In this document: positions 11,250 through 24,660 of the stretch, one piece after another
Layout of the letters: the number at the start of each line of letters is the position of its first letter
Position numbering within the stretch: position 1 is the first letter of the stretch
From: Brachionus plicatilis
Taxonomy: Eukaryota; Rotifera; Eurotatoria; Ploima; Brachionidae
Assembly: GCA_010279815.1 (NCBI GenBank)
Contig: QEOQ01000534.1
Span: 62,001-126,000 of the forward strand
Direction of reading: 5' to 3'
DNA: 64,000 nucleotides
Notes under the pieces: generated by a model
Told to the model about the DNA's origin: nothing
What the model saw: only the letters and a program-made list of their open reading frames with translations
Database searches by the model: none
Made by a program: the position numbers and the translations under genes

Positions 11250-12084
11250 TTCTTGGATTCTTTAATTCAATTTTTGATAACTTTTATTAAATTTGTTATA
11301 AAAAAATATTGCACAAAATTAAACCAAAAATAAAATTATAAGAGCAGGATTTACTTCTATGTTTATTTTTTTAAAGTTGATTTATATGAAGCAATTCTTC
11401 AACAACTCTTGAAACGCTTCTTGAGAGAAAAAATTAAATGATATAAAAATAAATTTTAAATTCGTATAATTAATAAATAAATTCATATGTATGTAGATGT
11501 AGATGTTAATGTGTCTATAGTAAATAAGCTTGCATTGATTAAAAATCATGAGTTTCAAATCACATACTTATGATTTCAATCTTATGAAAAAAAGAAAAAA
11601 TGAAAAAATAAAGAAAAATAATTATAATGGCTCTTTTTTTTTAGCGTACTGGATATAATTTTTAAGTTTGTTTTAAGATTGTTTTTGTTGCTTTAAAATT
11701 CATGCAAGTATTCATTTTAGGTTATTTTAATTAGAGTGATAAAGATAATTGGAGCTGAAGGATTTGTTTTATATCGAAGGTGCACGATTCAAATTAAAAA
11801 AATTTTAAATAAAAACTAAATACTTTAAAGTTTCAAAAATAGAGGGCGATTTCTTTTTTTTATCTATTTTAGAGAGATAAGATAGCAAAAATAAAGTCCA
11901 AAATATGTGTTGGCTTTTAAACAACTAAAAAATTTTAAAATTTTTAATTTATAAAAAAATGTTTTATTCAATTTAAGGTCCAAATTAAAATAATGAGTTT
12001 AGTATAATCTAATTTGTTTAATATTTCTTGGAAAATACCAAATATTTTAACTTGTCTTGTTTTGTTTCGTTTTAAAAAGATTGA
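11250..12084. other. intergenic AT-rich DNA
   Basis: No gene seen. A short stretch near 11503-11540 (TTAATGTGTCTATA and following) recurs near 24659-24690, suggesting a small dispersed repeat. Confidence 0.45.
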
Positions 12085-12205
12085 AATTAGAAAATTTTTT
12101 CCATTCGTAAGATTTTAAAGCTTCAATCACCATTTCCTTGCTTATGTTTTTGAAATCTTTAGATTTTTTGGTTGCAATATCGACATCTTTGGTATATTCC
12201 TTCAA
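12059..12205 (-). pseudogene. coding-like relic, unidentified
   Basis: A minus-strand stretch translates without stops to a hydrophilic sequence of about 48 residues including ISKEMVIEALKSYEWKKFSN. Further coding-like but broken sequence lies on the same strand up to about 12400. I do not recognise the family; in this setting a decayed transposase is the most likely source. Confidence 0.3.
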
Positions 12206-12399
12206 AAATTATCATATTAATTAAATTGTTTCTTTCTTAAACATGTTCACCTGCGGCTAATCGATTTCAGCATTGTCACGAACAATTTTTTAATTCTAAT
12301 TCTACATATTTGAATATATTCAGATATTTTGTACATTTTGGCCATTTCCTTCTTTTATTCTTTGATCAAGTTTTCTTCGAACATGCACTCTAACTGAAA

Positions 12400-13215
12400 T
12401 AATTTTTGAATGTTGCTTCCAGTTAAAATTTAGTTAAACTGATGTCTCTATTTATTAATTTTTGTTTATTTAAAATTTTTTTTATCTGAAAGAGCTATTT
12501 GCTCATTCAGAATATTATGTGTAAAAAAAAATCCCTGAAAAATTTGATTTTTTCTCTTAATGACTGAAGCTCATTCAATTATAACTTGATTTTGCGTCAT
12601 TGAAAAAAAACTTAATCGCATTGTCAACGTTAAGGATATAGCCATTTTGCTTTAAAGGGTACGGTTTACATGATTGTTGTTCTCTGAAGTTAAAGAATTG
12701 AATCTTTCACATGTTAGCTTCAAAACAAGGCTATAAAGAAAAAAGATAAGGCTATAAAAATAAAGCGCATTGTTGAAGTTGTTTTTTTCCTCTTCGATAT
12801 ACTTATAACTTGGTGGGAGATATAGAAAAAAAATATCTGATTTTAGCCAGAATGAAGTCTCGACCCTGATGGTCTGCTCATCAAGAGTCCTAGTTCGATT
12901 TGAATTGATCGAAAGCAAAAAAAATAAAATTTATCACTCAAATTAAAAGAATAAAATACAAACATTTTTTTAAAATAAAAAATAATTTTTGTTTTAATTG
13001 TACAAAAATATTTTCGCAAACAGTACAATATTGTATTAATTTGTCTAAACGAATTATAAACTCAGCAATTTTCAGTTAAATGAACACCATCAAAAAACAT
13101 TTGATTAAAAAATGCAATAATTTGCGGAGTTTTTGCAGAGCTTAAAATTCTTTCGTAAATATTTGTTTAAAATTAAGGCACAATTTTTGGAGCGAGATGA
13201 AAATTTTTTTTAAAG
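12400..13215. other. intergenic DNA, possible transposase debris
   Basis: A minus-strand frame (12652-12918) includes FLYLPPSYKYIEEEKNNF, loosely like the YLPPYSP..NPIEE block of DDE_3 transposases. The rest does not support a gene. Confidence 0.25.
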
Positions 13216-13296
13216 ATGGTTCAAAATGAAGAGCAAGCTATTAAAGCTATTCTTGAATTTCACAAGAAATTAACACCAGAAAAATGTCAGTCTTAA
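13216..13296 (+). pseudogene. short coding-like exon, possible DDE_3 transposase tail
   Basis: The ATG at 13216 opens 26 codons, including EQAIKAILEFHKKLTPEKCQ, before a stop. The sequence LTPEKC resembles the C-terminal ITPEDC motif of Tc1/DDE_3 transposases. Splicing at the GT at 13290 to the acceptor near 13345 would add AFYKFIKIVIKKMATD and a stop. It could be a very small gene or transposon debris; I favour debris. Confidence 0.25.
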
Positions 13297-13299
13297 ATT

Positions 13300-13957
13300 T
13301 ATTTTTAAGAAGTAATTTGAATAATATTTGAAAAAATATTTTTAGAGCTTTCTATAAGTTTATTAAAATTGTTATTAAAAAGATGGCCACTGATTGAATT
13401 ATTTAATTTTATTTTTAAATCCAGAACCCATCCAATTTTATCTTAAATTACAATTTTTTAACACGATTAGAAAAATAATAGAACTTCTTTTAGGATTTTT
13501 TGAGAAAGTTTTAAATCTAATAAAATTTTTTTCATAATCAAATAAGTTCTGAAAACTTATTATTGCTTTGAAGAAATGAATAAAAGAAAATTTGAAAAGC
13601 AGGCTCTTCTATTTGGGAGTTTTAGAGTTTTTTTATAAGAGTCATTTTTGAAAAAAAATTTTATCAAAACTTTATGAAATTTTTATTTATTTTTGTTTTC
13701 AGTGTTTATTGACTCACATAAATTAATTCCTGACTGACAACCACGTTATACCAAAAATTAATCTTGTGGATACTTCAAAGACAATTGACTGGAATAAAAA
13801 TTAAATTTTTTATCTTGTCCCTTTACATTTTATATGAAGTTTAACTTGCTAGACTTGGCTTTGTTTAATTATTTTCTTTGTTCGACCCTTCTTCCATTAA
13901 TTTTTTTTGTCAGACTTACTTGGCTACTTTTGCTCTTCAGCAGAAAAAAATACTTTG
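13300..13957. other. intergenic AT-rich DNA
   Basis: Apart from the possible extension of the relic at 13216, nothing recognisable. Confidence 0.4.
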
Positions 13958-14205
13958 TTTATTTATTTATCTGCATCAAGCTTTAGTTCCTTAATATGAA
14001 AAAAAATCAAAACTAAAAAAAATAGTTAAAAAAATAATAAACAAGAAAAATTAAAAATTTTATAGATTATCGAAATTGAAAAATTATAAATTTAAAAGAA
14101 ATCTAAAAAAGAAAAATTGAATTCAAAAATAACAGTTTACTCTAGATGATAAGATGAAAGTTATTTTCATTTTCCATTTTGAAGGAGATCATATCTAAAA
14201 ATCTA
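13958..14205 (-). mobile_element. old LINE family A 3' fragment
   Basis: The plus-strand text TTTATTTATTTATCTGCATC followed by AAGCTTTAGTTCCTT is a mutated form of the family A 3' end (2950-2995 and 8020-8065). The stretch TTTTCATTTTCCATTTTG near 14163 matches the internal RT region at 8873-8892. The two blocks are much closer than in full copies, so this is a deleted, aged fragment. Confidence 0.6.
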
Positions 14206-17200
14206 GTTCAATTTTTGATTTTATCAATAAATTATTTAATTACAAGACTATGTGTCAATAGAGCCATGCTAAAAAAATAATATAAAAATTTTGCTATTAG
14301 ATTGAAAAAAATTGACCAGTTTATCGAAATATTAAAAATGTAATTATTTAATTTTATTAAGCACTTAAAGTGTATTGATAAAATTTTTAAAACACTTATT
14401 TCAGTATCAGACTTCGTAAATTACATTGAACAAATAGTTCATTTGGTTCGGACCGAAAGCCGCTACCAAAATTGTTGATTAGCTCTTATCAGCAGACTAA
14501 TTCAGGTTAATAGTTGATTAAAAACAATGCTTTTAAAATATTAAATTAAATTTGATTTAGTCTATCTTTAAAAAGCTCAAAAAATGCCCATACCCGTATA
14601 GAAAAAAGCAAAATTTTAGGCCATATTTTTCAAGTAATTAAAGCGTTTATTTACCTAAGATTTTCAACCAGATGAGTAAAATTTAAGTCAGAGATGTTAA
14701 TTGCTAATAAAACATAATAAAAATAATTTTTTTATTCAAAGAATAGGCCCAGGGCAATCAATGAATTGCGGACATGTTATTTAAATGACTTTATCCTTTG
14801 GGATCAAATGGCTTAATTTAAAATTTCTTATTTGACACAAATTAAGATAGGATTACGATCAAAAATGAGGATTAGGTCCAAATGCCGCATCTTAACCTTA
14901 GATCAAATTTTAAATTTTATGTGCTTCTGAACAAAATTTATTTTCTCTATTTTGTAAGCAAAATTTTCAGACTGGATTACACTAAAGCCACGTAAGCAGC
15001 TCTTGATAATTTTATTTTTGATTAAGGGCTAAATAGAATAGAAGTCGATCTGTCTTTGAAGCTCTATTATCAAGATTAATTTTGTTATGAGAAAGGATAA
15101 CTTGGATTTTGGCGTATTTAAGCCAAGCTCAGTTTGAGATGGACTAGAAAGAAGTTCACTTTTGCTAGTGATATTGAGCAAATATTTAACTAAGGTTGTA
15201 AACGCATCAGCCTACAAACTAATCTCATCAAATACTTATTTCCTTTATTTTCAAATACAAATGTTTTTGGTATCAAATTATGCTTTACCATTCACTAGGA
15301 ATATTCGTGAGAAAATTTAAAAATAGCTTTCGGAAAATTTCAATTAATTTTATTAAAGAACTGGTGTTTTAATTAAACACAAAAGATTAGTGACATTTTT
15401 TTTGGTGAAGATAATCATTTTTTACAACTAGATATTTTCAATGATTAAAAAATCAAGGAAGAAAATAAAAAATATTCAAAGTAATACAAAAATTGTATAA
15501 GTATCGATTCAAAAATTGACACCTTCCCGAAACAAGCCACACAACGTTCTTAGAAAAGCTGAAAACCTCCCATGAAGAGTTTAATTTATTAATAACTTAA
15601 TAAGTAAATTTTTTTCCATAATAAATATTATTTAAGACAAATTAAGGATGTAAAATAAATTTTTAATTGAACTACAAACATTTTTATTCAAAATGTTAAA
15701 TTAATATTGGTATTGTCAATTCCTTATAAAAATACGAAAGTAAAAACTGGTTTATATGAATACGCAGTTTTTTTTAAGTCAAAGTCCCAAAATTAGTTTT
15801 CTTTCAACTCAAAAGTCAAGAATTAATATTGAAAAATTTTTTAAAAAATTATATAATGCAAAAATCTTATTGTTTTAAAATAACTTGGATACTCCATTTT
15901 AAGTATTTTGAACAATATCAAAGGAAATTCTTGAAATTGTAATATTGAAAAATTTGAGATTTACCTTAAAATTTGTATTTTTTTGTAAATTAAATTTAAT
16001 TACAAATATAATTTATGTTTTATTAGTTTTTAGATTTTATATGTCTTTGATTAATATAGCTTCGCTTTGAATAAATATCTAAATTATAACTGGTCTTTTT
16101 TTATAAAATATTTTATTTATTAGCATTAGTTTATCACAAAAAAGCTTCAATTTTTTTAAAATTATTTCAACAAAACCACTAAGCTTTGTATCCTTGCCAC
16201 TCAATAATTAATACAATTAAAATTTGAGTGAATTCAATTACTAGGGAGGCATTTTATTTTTCATAAGAAATATATAGTTGTGAATAACTAGCTCTTTAAT
16301 TTTTTTATGATAAAATATTTATAGTAGATTTAGTATAAATATAAACTAAACTGGAATAAAAAAATTATGTAATTTTTATTTAATTAACAACTTATATACT
16401 AACAAACCACAAGGCAAGAAAGAAGAGACACAAATATCTACTTTGAAAGAATTTATAATTAAAGAATAGATAGTATTTATTTTTAAAGTCAATCTTTTGA
16501 AAATTTAAATTGTAATTCAAGCCTATTTAAATAAATCTTAGGTAAAACGTCGATTTTTAAAAATCAACAATTTATTAAGAATTTAAACCTATTTGAAAGT
16601 ATTGAGTATTTTATGTTAATTTAAAATGTTTAAATTATAAAATCCAAAAAACATTTTTAAATTATTTTCTCATAGTACCAAGAATAGAACTAAAGGCTAA
16701 TTTAAAGAGGTTTTTAGTTGTATTCTGTCTTGAAAAACAATAAAGTTTTAAAATATTAATAGTTTATAAAATAATGCGCTACTAACTTATACCAACAGTC
16801 GTAATTTTAAATTGATAAAAGAGAAGATTTTATTATCCAAAAGGTTGTTAAAAAAATTATTTTTTTAATTTGTTCCAATCAATTCCTATTTGAAACATAA
16901 TAAATAAAAAAGTAATTTTTTTGTCAAAAAAGGTTTTCAAGTTAATCAGCCTACAAACTAGAAAAATGTTTAAAATAAATTTAATTTTTCTTAATGAATA
17001 TAAAAAGTTTGGAATATTATTCAAAATAATTTATTAAATTAAATAGAAAATTAGGGTTAAAATTTGCTTATAGTCGTTTTTATTTGATATCATTTTTTAA
17101 AAATTTTGATGATTTTTTTTCAAACAGTGGATAAGAAATAATTAGAGTCTTAAAGATTGTCTGATAAAATATGCAAGGTAAAAAATTTATCTGATAAGAG

Positions 17201-17719
17201 TTGGCTAAACATTCTTTAATAATAATACGCTCATTATTTCCATAAAAACCGATCAGTTTTTATGTTTAAGTTAATATTATTTGATATAAAAGAAATTTTT
17301 CAAGCTAAAAAATAGGTAAAAGGGTACATTGGAATTTAAAAAAATTTCCAAAAAAATTCAAGAATATGTTACCTTGAACATTCTTTTAGATTTAGATGAG
17401 CTGAATAAAAAATTATCTAAAAATTGATTCAATGGTGGATAATTCAAAAATAATTTAAATTCAAATCTAAAATTAATTTTTTCAATTTGAATTGCGCATT
17501 TTGGTCATTCAAGTTGGTTTTGCAAATTTATGTGGACTTATCGTAATTCTTCAAAGGATTCCTTTTATTCGAAATTTGTCTATTCATAATAGCAACTTTC
17601 TTCTATGTGTGATTCCTTCTTTTTTTGAGGGAAAAAGGTACAATAAATTATTAGGAATTAAATTCAATTTTTGAGAAAAAAATTTTCTATTTCAAAAAAA
17701 AAGAAGAATTTTAATTTCG
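14206..17719. other. long gene-free AT-rich region
   Basis: No supported coding sequence on either strand, and no tRNA-like or clear repeat structure. The small G+C increases at 14440-14470 and 14740-15180 do not encode open frames. Confidence 0.5.
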
Positions 17720-18070
17720 GGAGTCTCATATATTCAAATTTTGAAAATCACGGTATTGTAAATTTCAAATACAAATTGAAGAAAATTCTTCCTTTATTGG
17801 TAAATTAAAATTAAAGATAATAAAATGTCAATAATCAAAAATCAATTTAAATCTTATTTTTATTTGTTTTATTTTTTTTTCCTATTTTAATCTTAGAAAA
17901 ATTATTTTAGGTAAAAAAAGTTGCAAAGTATTTTGCACTATATTGCAGTGTTTTTTAAGTACATTTTATTATCTTTAATTTTAATTTACGAAAAAAGGAA
18001 GAGTTTTTTTTCAATTTGTATTTGAAATTTACAATACCGAAAATCAGTCAATTTCAAATTGAGAAAGTCA
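17720..18070. repeat. inverted repeat (foldback), family unknown
   Basis: The arm at about 17740-17832 (GGTATTGTAAATTTCAAATA and following) is the near-reverse-complement of about 17960-18052 (...TATTTGAAATTTACAATACC). Similarity fades outward on both sides. There is no coding capacity. It is probably a non-autonomous palindromic DNA element. Confidence 0.6.
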
Positions 18071-19186
18071 AAAAGCCCCATTTGAAAATAAAAAAAGTTA
18101 TTTTTGTAATTTACATAATAAATTTGAGCAAGACAAAATGAATCGATTACAAAAAAACTGAGTAGAATTTTAAAAATGTAATAAATTTGAAAAAACGGCG
18201 CCAAAAGGTACGAATCGGTTTCTTTGATATTAATTTAATTTAAAGTTGGTGAAAATTAGTAAATTTAGATTAACTACACTGAGCTAACAAATAAATTAAA
18301 AATTTGAATCTAATTAGAAATTAAATTTAGAAGCATAGTAATTTGATTCTTGATAATTTTATTCCAAATTTAAATTTTGCTCTTTAGATTCATAATTTAA
18401 TTTAAGACCTTAATTATTTGTATATGTGTCATTTTAATTTTGAAGCATAATTTTTCATAAAGAATAAATTTTATTTTTAATTTAAGTTTGTTAATAATAA
18501 ATAGTTGATCAATTAAAAAAAATATGTTTTGGCCATATTTTACAAAAAAGAACCAATACTCTTAAAATTCTCTTTTTATAAATTAATATTTTTCAACAAA
18601 AAGAGTCCATAAATTTTAAAAAGTGAAAATAGTCTGGAATATTATAAATGAATTACTGCACCAATTTTTAATGAAATTTGTGAAGAATGATTTAGGAAAC
18701 AAGATGCATTCAAATTTAAAAAAAATACTTACCAAGACAATATTTTAAGAACTATCAGCGCAAGCACATCGCAACTGGTGAGGTTTTCAATGGATTTTAA
18801 ATTAAGGAACATGGATTTAAAAGAATACATCATTTGAATAATTAAATTTTTTTATTTTTTCCTATCAAAGACAACTAACTCTTTGGAGGCAGATATTCAA
18901 CTTTTGACTAACCATTTTAATTTAGATTTTACTTTACTTTTGAATAAAACAAATAAGTTTAAAAGTGAATTAAAGGAGCATTGTGACTATAAAAATGCGT
19001 CCAGAAAACTTATGGTTTAAAGATTATCTTTTATTTTTAAATGTATTTCAAAGCTTAAAGTCCAGAAAGTTCGATAGCTCCTATTTTCCTCTTCATTTTT
19101 TTGGTATTGTGCTAATTTTTTTATTTTTTTTTCTTAAATTTTATTTTATTATTCATGTTTTTTATTTTTACCTTTTCTCAGGTTTT
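18071..19186. other. intergenic AT-rich DNA
   Basis: A stop-free stretch near 18734-18837 (residues SQLVRFSMDFKLRNMDLKEY) is coding-like but unidentified. The remainder shows nothing. Confidence 0.35.
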
Positions 19187-19874
19187 CCCTAAAAAGCGGA
19201 AAATAAAATGCGGAAAGCGGAAATTCCGCTGCGGATTTTCCGCTGATTTTTCCGCTAAATAAAATACTAAAAAGCAGAATATCCGCACTTTAGGCTTTTG
19301 TAATTTTCCAGTGGAAAAAATTTGGATAAAATGCGTAAAATATTTAAGTGTAAATTTATGATTTAAAGTAATATTAATTGTGAAACTCTTAAAAAAAAAT
19401 TTCAAAAAAATTTATATCTGTTATTTAAATTTTCAAAATTGTCAGCATACTGAAGAGACAAAAAATCCGAAGTCAGATATAAAAAGAGCCTTTCAAATTT
19501 TAAATGTAATTAATTAAGTTATTTTTATTAAGGTGAGAGTTCTAACATTATCTTCATTGTTTTCTTTATTTCTTGTATTTTCCTTCTTATACCTGGTTTC
19601 GAATTTTTTATCTCTTCAGTATGCTGACCCTTATCTGAGTTGAAATTTTTTGATGTTGCTTCAGCGTAGAAATTAGAATGCTTATTAAATTCTTTTGCAA
19701 AAATATTCATTTTTTTTAAATTTCAACTTTGAAAATTAAAATAACAGATATAAATTTTTTTGGATATTTTTTTTGTTTACTTTTAGAGAATTTATTTTTG
19801 AAATTTTTTTCTGAAAATGAAAATCCGCCGCGGAATTTCTGCTATCCGCATTTTATTTTCCGCAAGAAGGTTAA
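19187..19874. mobile_element. 690-bp foldback element with GCGGAAA-rich ends
   Basis: The left end AAGCGGAAAATAAAATGCGG is matched by its near-reverse-complement at the right (CCGCATTTTATTTTCCGC near 19845). Inner pairs continue inward: AAATTTATATCTGTTAT near 19400 with ATAACAGATATAAATTT near 19741, and GTCAGCATACTGAAGAGA near 19441 with TCTCTTCAGTATGCTGAC near 19611. The whole stretch can fold into one hairpin. No ORF of substance is present. A clear target duplication was not found. Confidence 0.7.
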
Positions 19875-22233
<2,359 letters not shown>

Positions 22234-22676
22234 GGGCTCATTTTACTTTTTTTTTTTTTTTGGTTTAGGCTTTTTAAAAAAATTTTTAATGTAGAGTTTT
22301 GACTGAAATTGTTTGAGATTGATTTGTTTTAAAAACGTGAACGAATTTAGAATGGGTGGAAAAAATGCTTGATTAATTATTTAGTTAATTGATTGTTTTG
22401 TTTTATTTTAATTGATTGATGTTCTTAACAATGATAATGAGCTTTTTCTTATTTTTTTTTTTAAATTTATTTTTACAATTTAATAATGGATGATTTTTTT
22501 TTTATGTTGCTTTACGAAGTTTATTTTTGTTGAGTGTAATTGTTATCTCAAGTCAGAGTTTTTAATAAAAAAAATTTTAAACAAAATTTTATTTCGATTT
22601 TTTTTGTTAAATTGACAAAAACAGAAAAAATAAACAAAAATTAATTATTTGGCCAACATTTTGAGTGCAGTCAAAG
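22234..22676. other. 3' flank of PAK
   Basis: AT-rich, probably including the 3' UTR. AATAAA-like sequences occur (for example near 22564), but in this composition they carry little weight. Confidence 0.4.
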
Positions 22677-23860
22677 CAGAGTTGTTTAAAAGTCACAAGT
22701 CTCAAGTCAAGTCCAAGTCAAGACTTTTTTTATTTAAATTTCATTCAAAAGTCCAAGTCCAGGCTTTAAAATTTTAAATACTGAAGAAGAAATTTATACA
22801 AAAATTGCAACAAAATTCTGATTTACCTCACGGAGTTAAGAATGTGTGTAAATTGTTAGCTGATGATACAAAAGTTTTTAGTGTTGTTGAGGATTCTAAA
22901 GACACAGTAATTTTACAAAATGATATTGATTCATTGTATGATTGGTCAAAAAAGTGGCTTATGGAATTCAATGAAGAGAAATGTGTTGTTGTTCACTATG
23001 GACAAAACAATCAAAAGTACGAGTATAAATTGGGTGAACTGCAAAAAGGTCACAAATTATCTGAGTCAACTCAGGAAAAAGACTTAGGAGTAATTTTTAG
23101 AAATGACTTAAAAAGCTCAGCACACATTGCAGCAGTCATTAAGAAATCAAACATTAGGTTTGATTAGCTGTTCAAGTTTGGAATCCATGGTTGAAAAAAG
23201 AAATAGCGAGTATAGAAGGTGTACAAAGAAGGGAAACTAAATTAATTGGAGAGTTTAGGAGCTTAGACTATGAAGAGCGTCTAGGAAATTTAAAACTTAC
23301 CACGCTTGAAGAAAGAAGGCTAAGGGGTGATTTAATAGAACAATTTAAAATTGTTAAAAACTTGGACAAGGTTCAGTGGCATTATCCGTTGGCTAAAATG
23401 ACAGAACATTATGAAACAAGAAGTCATGGTTTTGGTTTTGAGAAACAACTGGTTAGAAATTGCAATGCGAGATTAAACTTTTTTACAAACCGAGTAACAA
23501 ATGAATGGAACAAATTACCAAGAGAGGTGGCCGAACAAACAACTCTAAACGAATTTAAGAATAAACTAGACAATTATTTTTTGTTAAGAAAAGACTTTAC
23601 AGGCTACTATAGCGCAACTAATCCTTGTGCTCCGTTTAAAGATGATTGATTGTTATCTTTATTCTATAACCTTATTATTATTATTATTATTATTAAATGG
23701 CATATCTATTGCATTAGACAACCCAAGATTATATAAATTTTTTGATATGAAGCCTGATCTAGAAAATAAAAAAAAACTCTGGACTTGGACTTTGAAAAAT
23801 AATAAAAAAAAATTTAGAGTCCGGACTTGGACTTTTTTTTGGGACTTGTAAACAACTCTG
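22677..23860. mobile_element. hAT-like terminal-inverted-repeat element carrying a LINE fragment
   Basis: Ends are CAGAGTTGTTTAAAAGTCAC and (reverse complement of the right end) CAGAGTTGTTTACAAGTCCC, each followed by AAGTCCAAGTC-type subterminal repeats. An exact 8-bp duplication, AGTCAAAG, lies at 22669-22676 and 23861-23868. CA-starting ends with an 8-bp duplication are the hAT signature. The interior is not a transposase but the reverse-transcriptase relic at 22805-23696. The 89-bp element at 55072-55160 is a cargo-free relative. Confidence 0.85.
22805..23696 (+). pseudogene. LINE reverse-transcriptase fragment with internal deletion
   Basis: The first frame (22805-23167) has LLADDTKVFSVV (the catalytic YADD region with Tyr replaced), WLMEFNEEKCVVVHYG and EKDLGVIFRNDLK. 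A stop at 23165-23167 and a missing stretch equivalent to about 40 residues precede the second frame (to 23649), with VWNPWLKKEIASIEGVQRR, LTTLEERRLRGDLIEQFKI and NEWNKLPREV, the usual end of these ORFs. A TTA-repeat tail (23672-23695) follows, typical of a LINE 3' end. It lies wholly inside the hAT-like element. Confidence 0.85.
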
Positions 23861-23918
23861 AGTCAAAGGAAATTTTTCATTTTTGAATTGAGTTTAAATG
23901 TTTTAAGACAAACGTGAT

Positions 23919-24266
23919 GGTTTTGTGAAGTTCAGTACAAAAGAACAGAACAAAGTGTAAAAAAATTAAACAACTTTTTTTCTAAAGGTCTAAAATTAAT
24001 TCTGTGAATGCAGAATGGTGCAACATTCAAAGTTGCATCAACTGTAAAAGTCTGCTAATGATGTGCAAAATATCTGCAACATGCCCTACGCTCTATCATA
24101 TTGTAATATAAATCTCTGCAAATTTAGCAGACCTTGATATTTGATGCAACTTTGAATGTTGCACTAAGTTACAGAATTAATTTTTAACATTTAGAAAAAA
24201 AGTTGTTCAGTTTTTTTACATTTTTTTCTGTTCTTTTTATCATTTTGTACTGCATTTCACTAAACC
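23919..24266. mobile_element. 348-bp foldback MITE, copy 2 (complete)
   Basis: Terminal repeats GGTTTTGTGAAGTTCAGTAC and (reverse complement of the right end) GGTTTAGTGAAATGCAGTAC. The inverted homology continues inward for most of the length, including GTGCAACATTCAAAGTTGC and its mirror. Flanks AACGTGAT (23911-23918) and AACCTGAT (24267-24274) look like an 8-bp target duplication with one mismatch. The copy at 949-1286 shares the sequence. There is no ORF. Confidence 0.8.
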
Positions 24267-24397
24267 AACCTGATTTAAGAATAAACAACAGTTTTTAATT
24301 GTCATCTTTTAATGTTACCTTTGCATTAGTTTCCTAAAATTTACTCTTTCCATTAAAATCATGCTTTTTTGACTGACTTCAAAATTTACTTCAAACA

Positions 24398-24462
<65 letters not shown>

Positions 24463-24466
24463 TAAT
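24398..24466. repeat. AAT microsatellite
   Basis: About 20 uninterrupted AAT units ending in AACAATAATC. No ORF is attached. Confidence 0.95.
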
Positions 24467-24548
24467 CAAAGCAGAGTATTAGTTCAAGAAAATCATTACT
24501 TTTTGAATTGTTTTTCAGTATAAATAGTTTTTAAGAAAATTTGCAATT

Positions 24549-24660
24549 CATTTATTTATTTTTTTGTTTATTTTATTTCAAAAAACACCTCTTGGGGATG
24601 AAAAAAAAAATCAAAAAATAAATTAACTGTAAATTAAAATAAAATATAAAAGGACAGTTA
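24549..24660 (-). repeat. possible LINE 3' tail
   Basis: TTTATTTATTTTTTTGTTTA and then CACCTCTTGGGGATGAAAAA has the architecture of a minus-strand LINE 3' end, with a tail of short AT units beside a short G+C-richer block. It is not the same family as 2937-3806. Confidence 0.3.
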
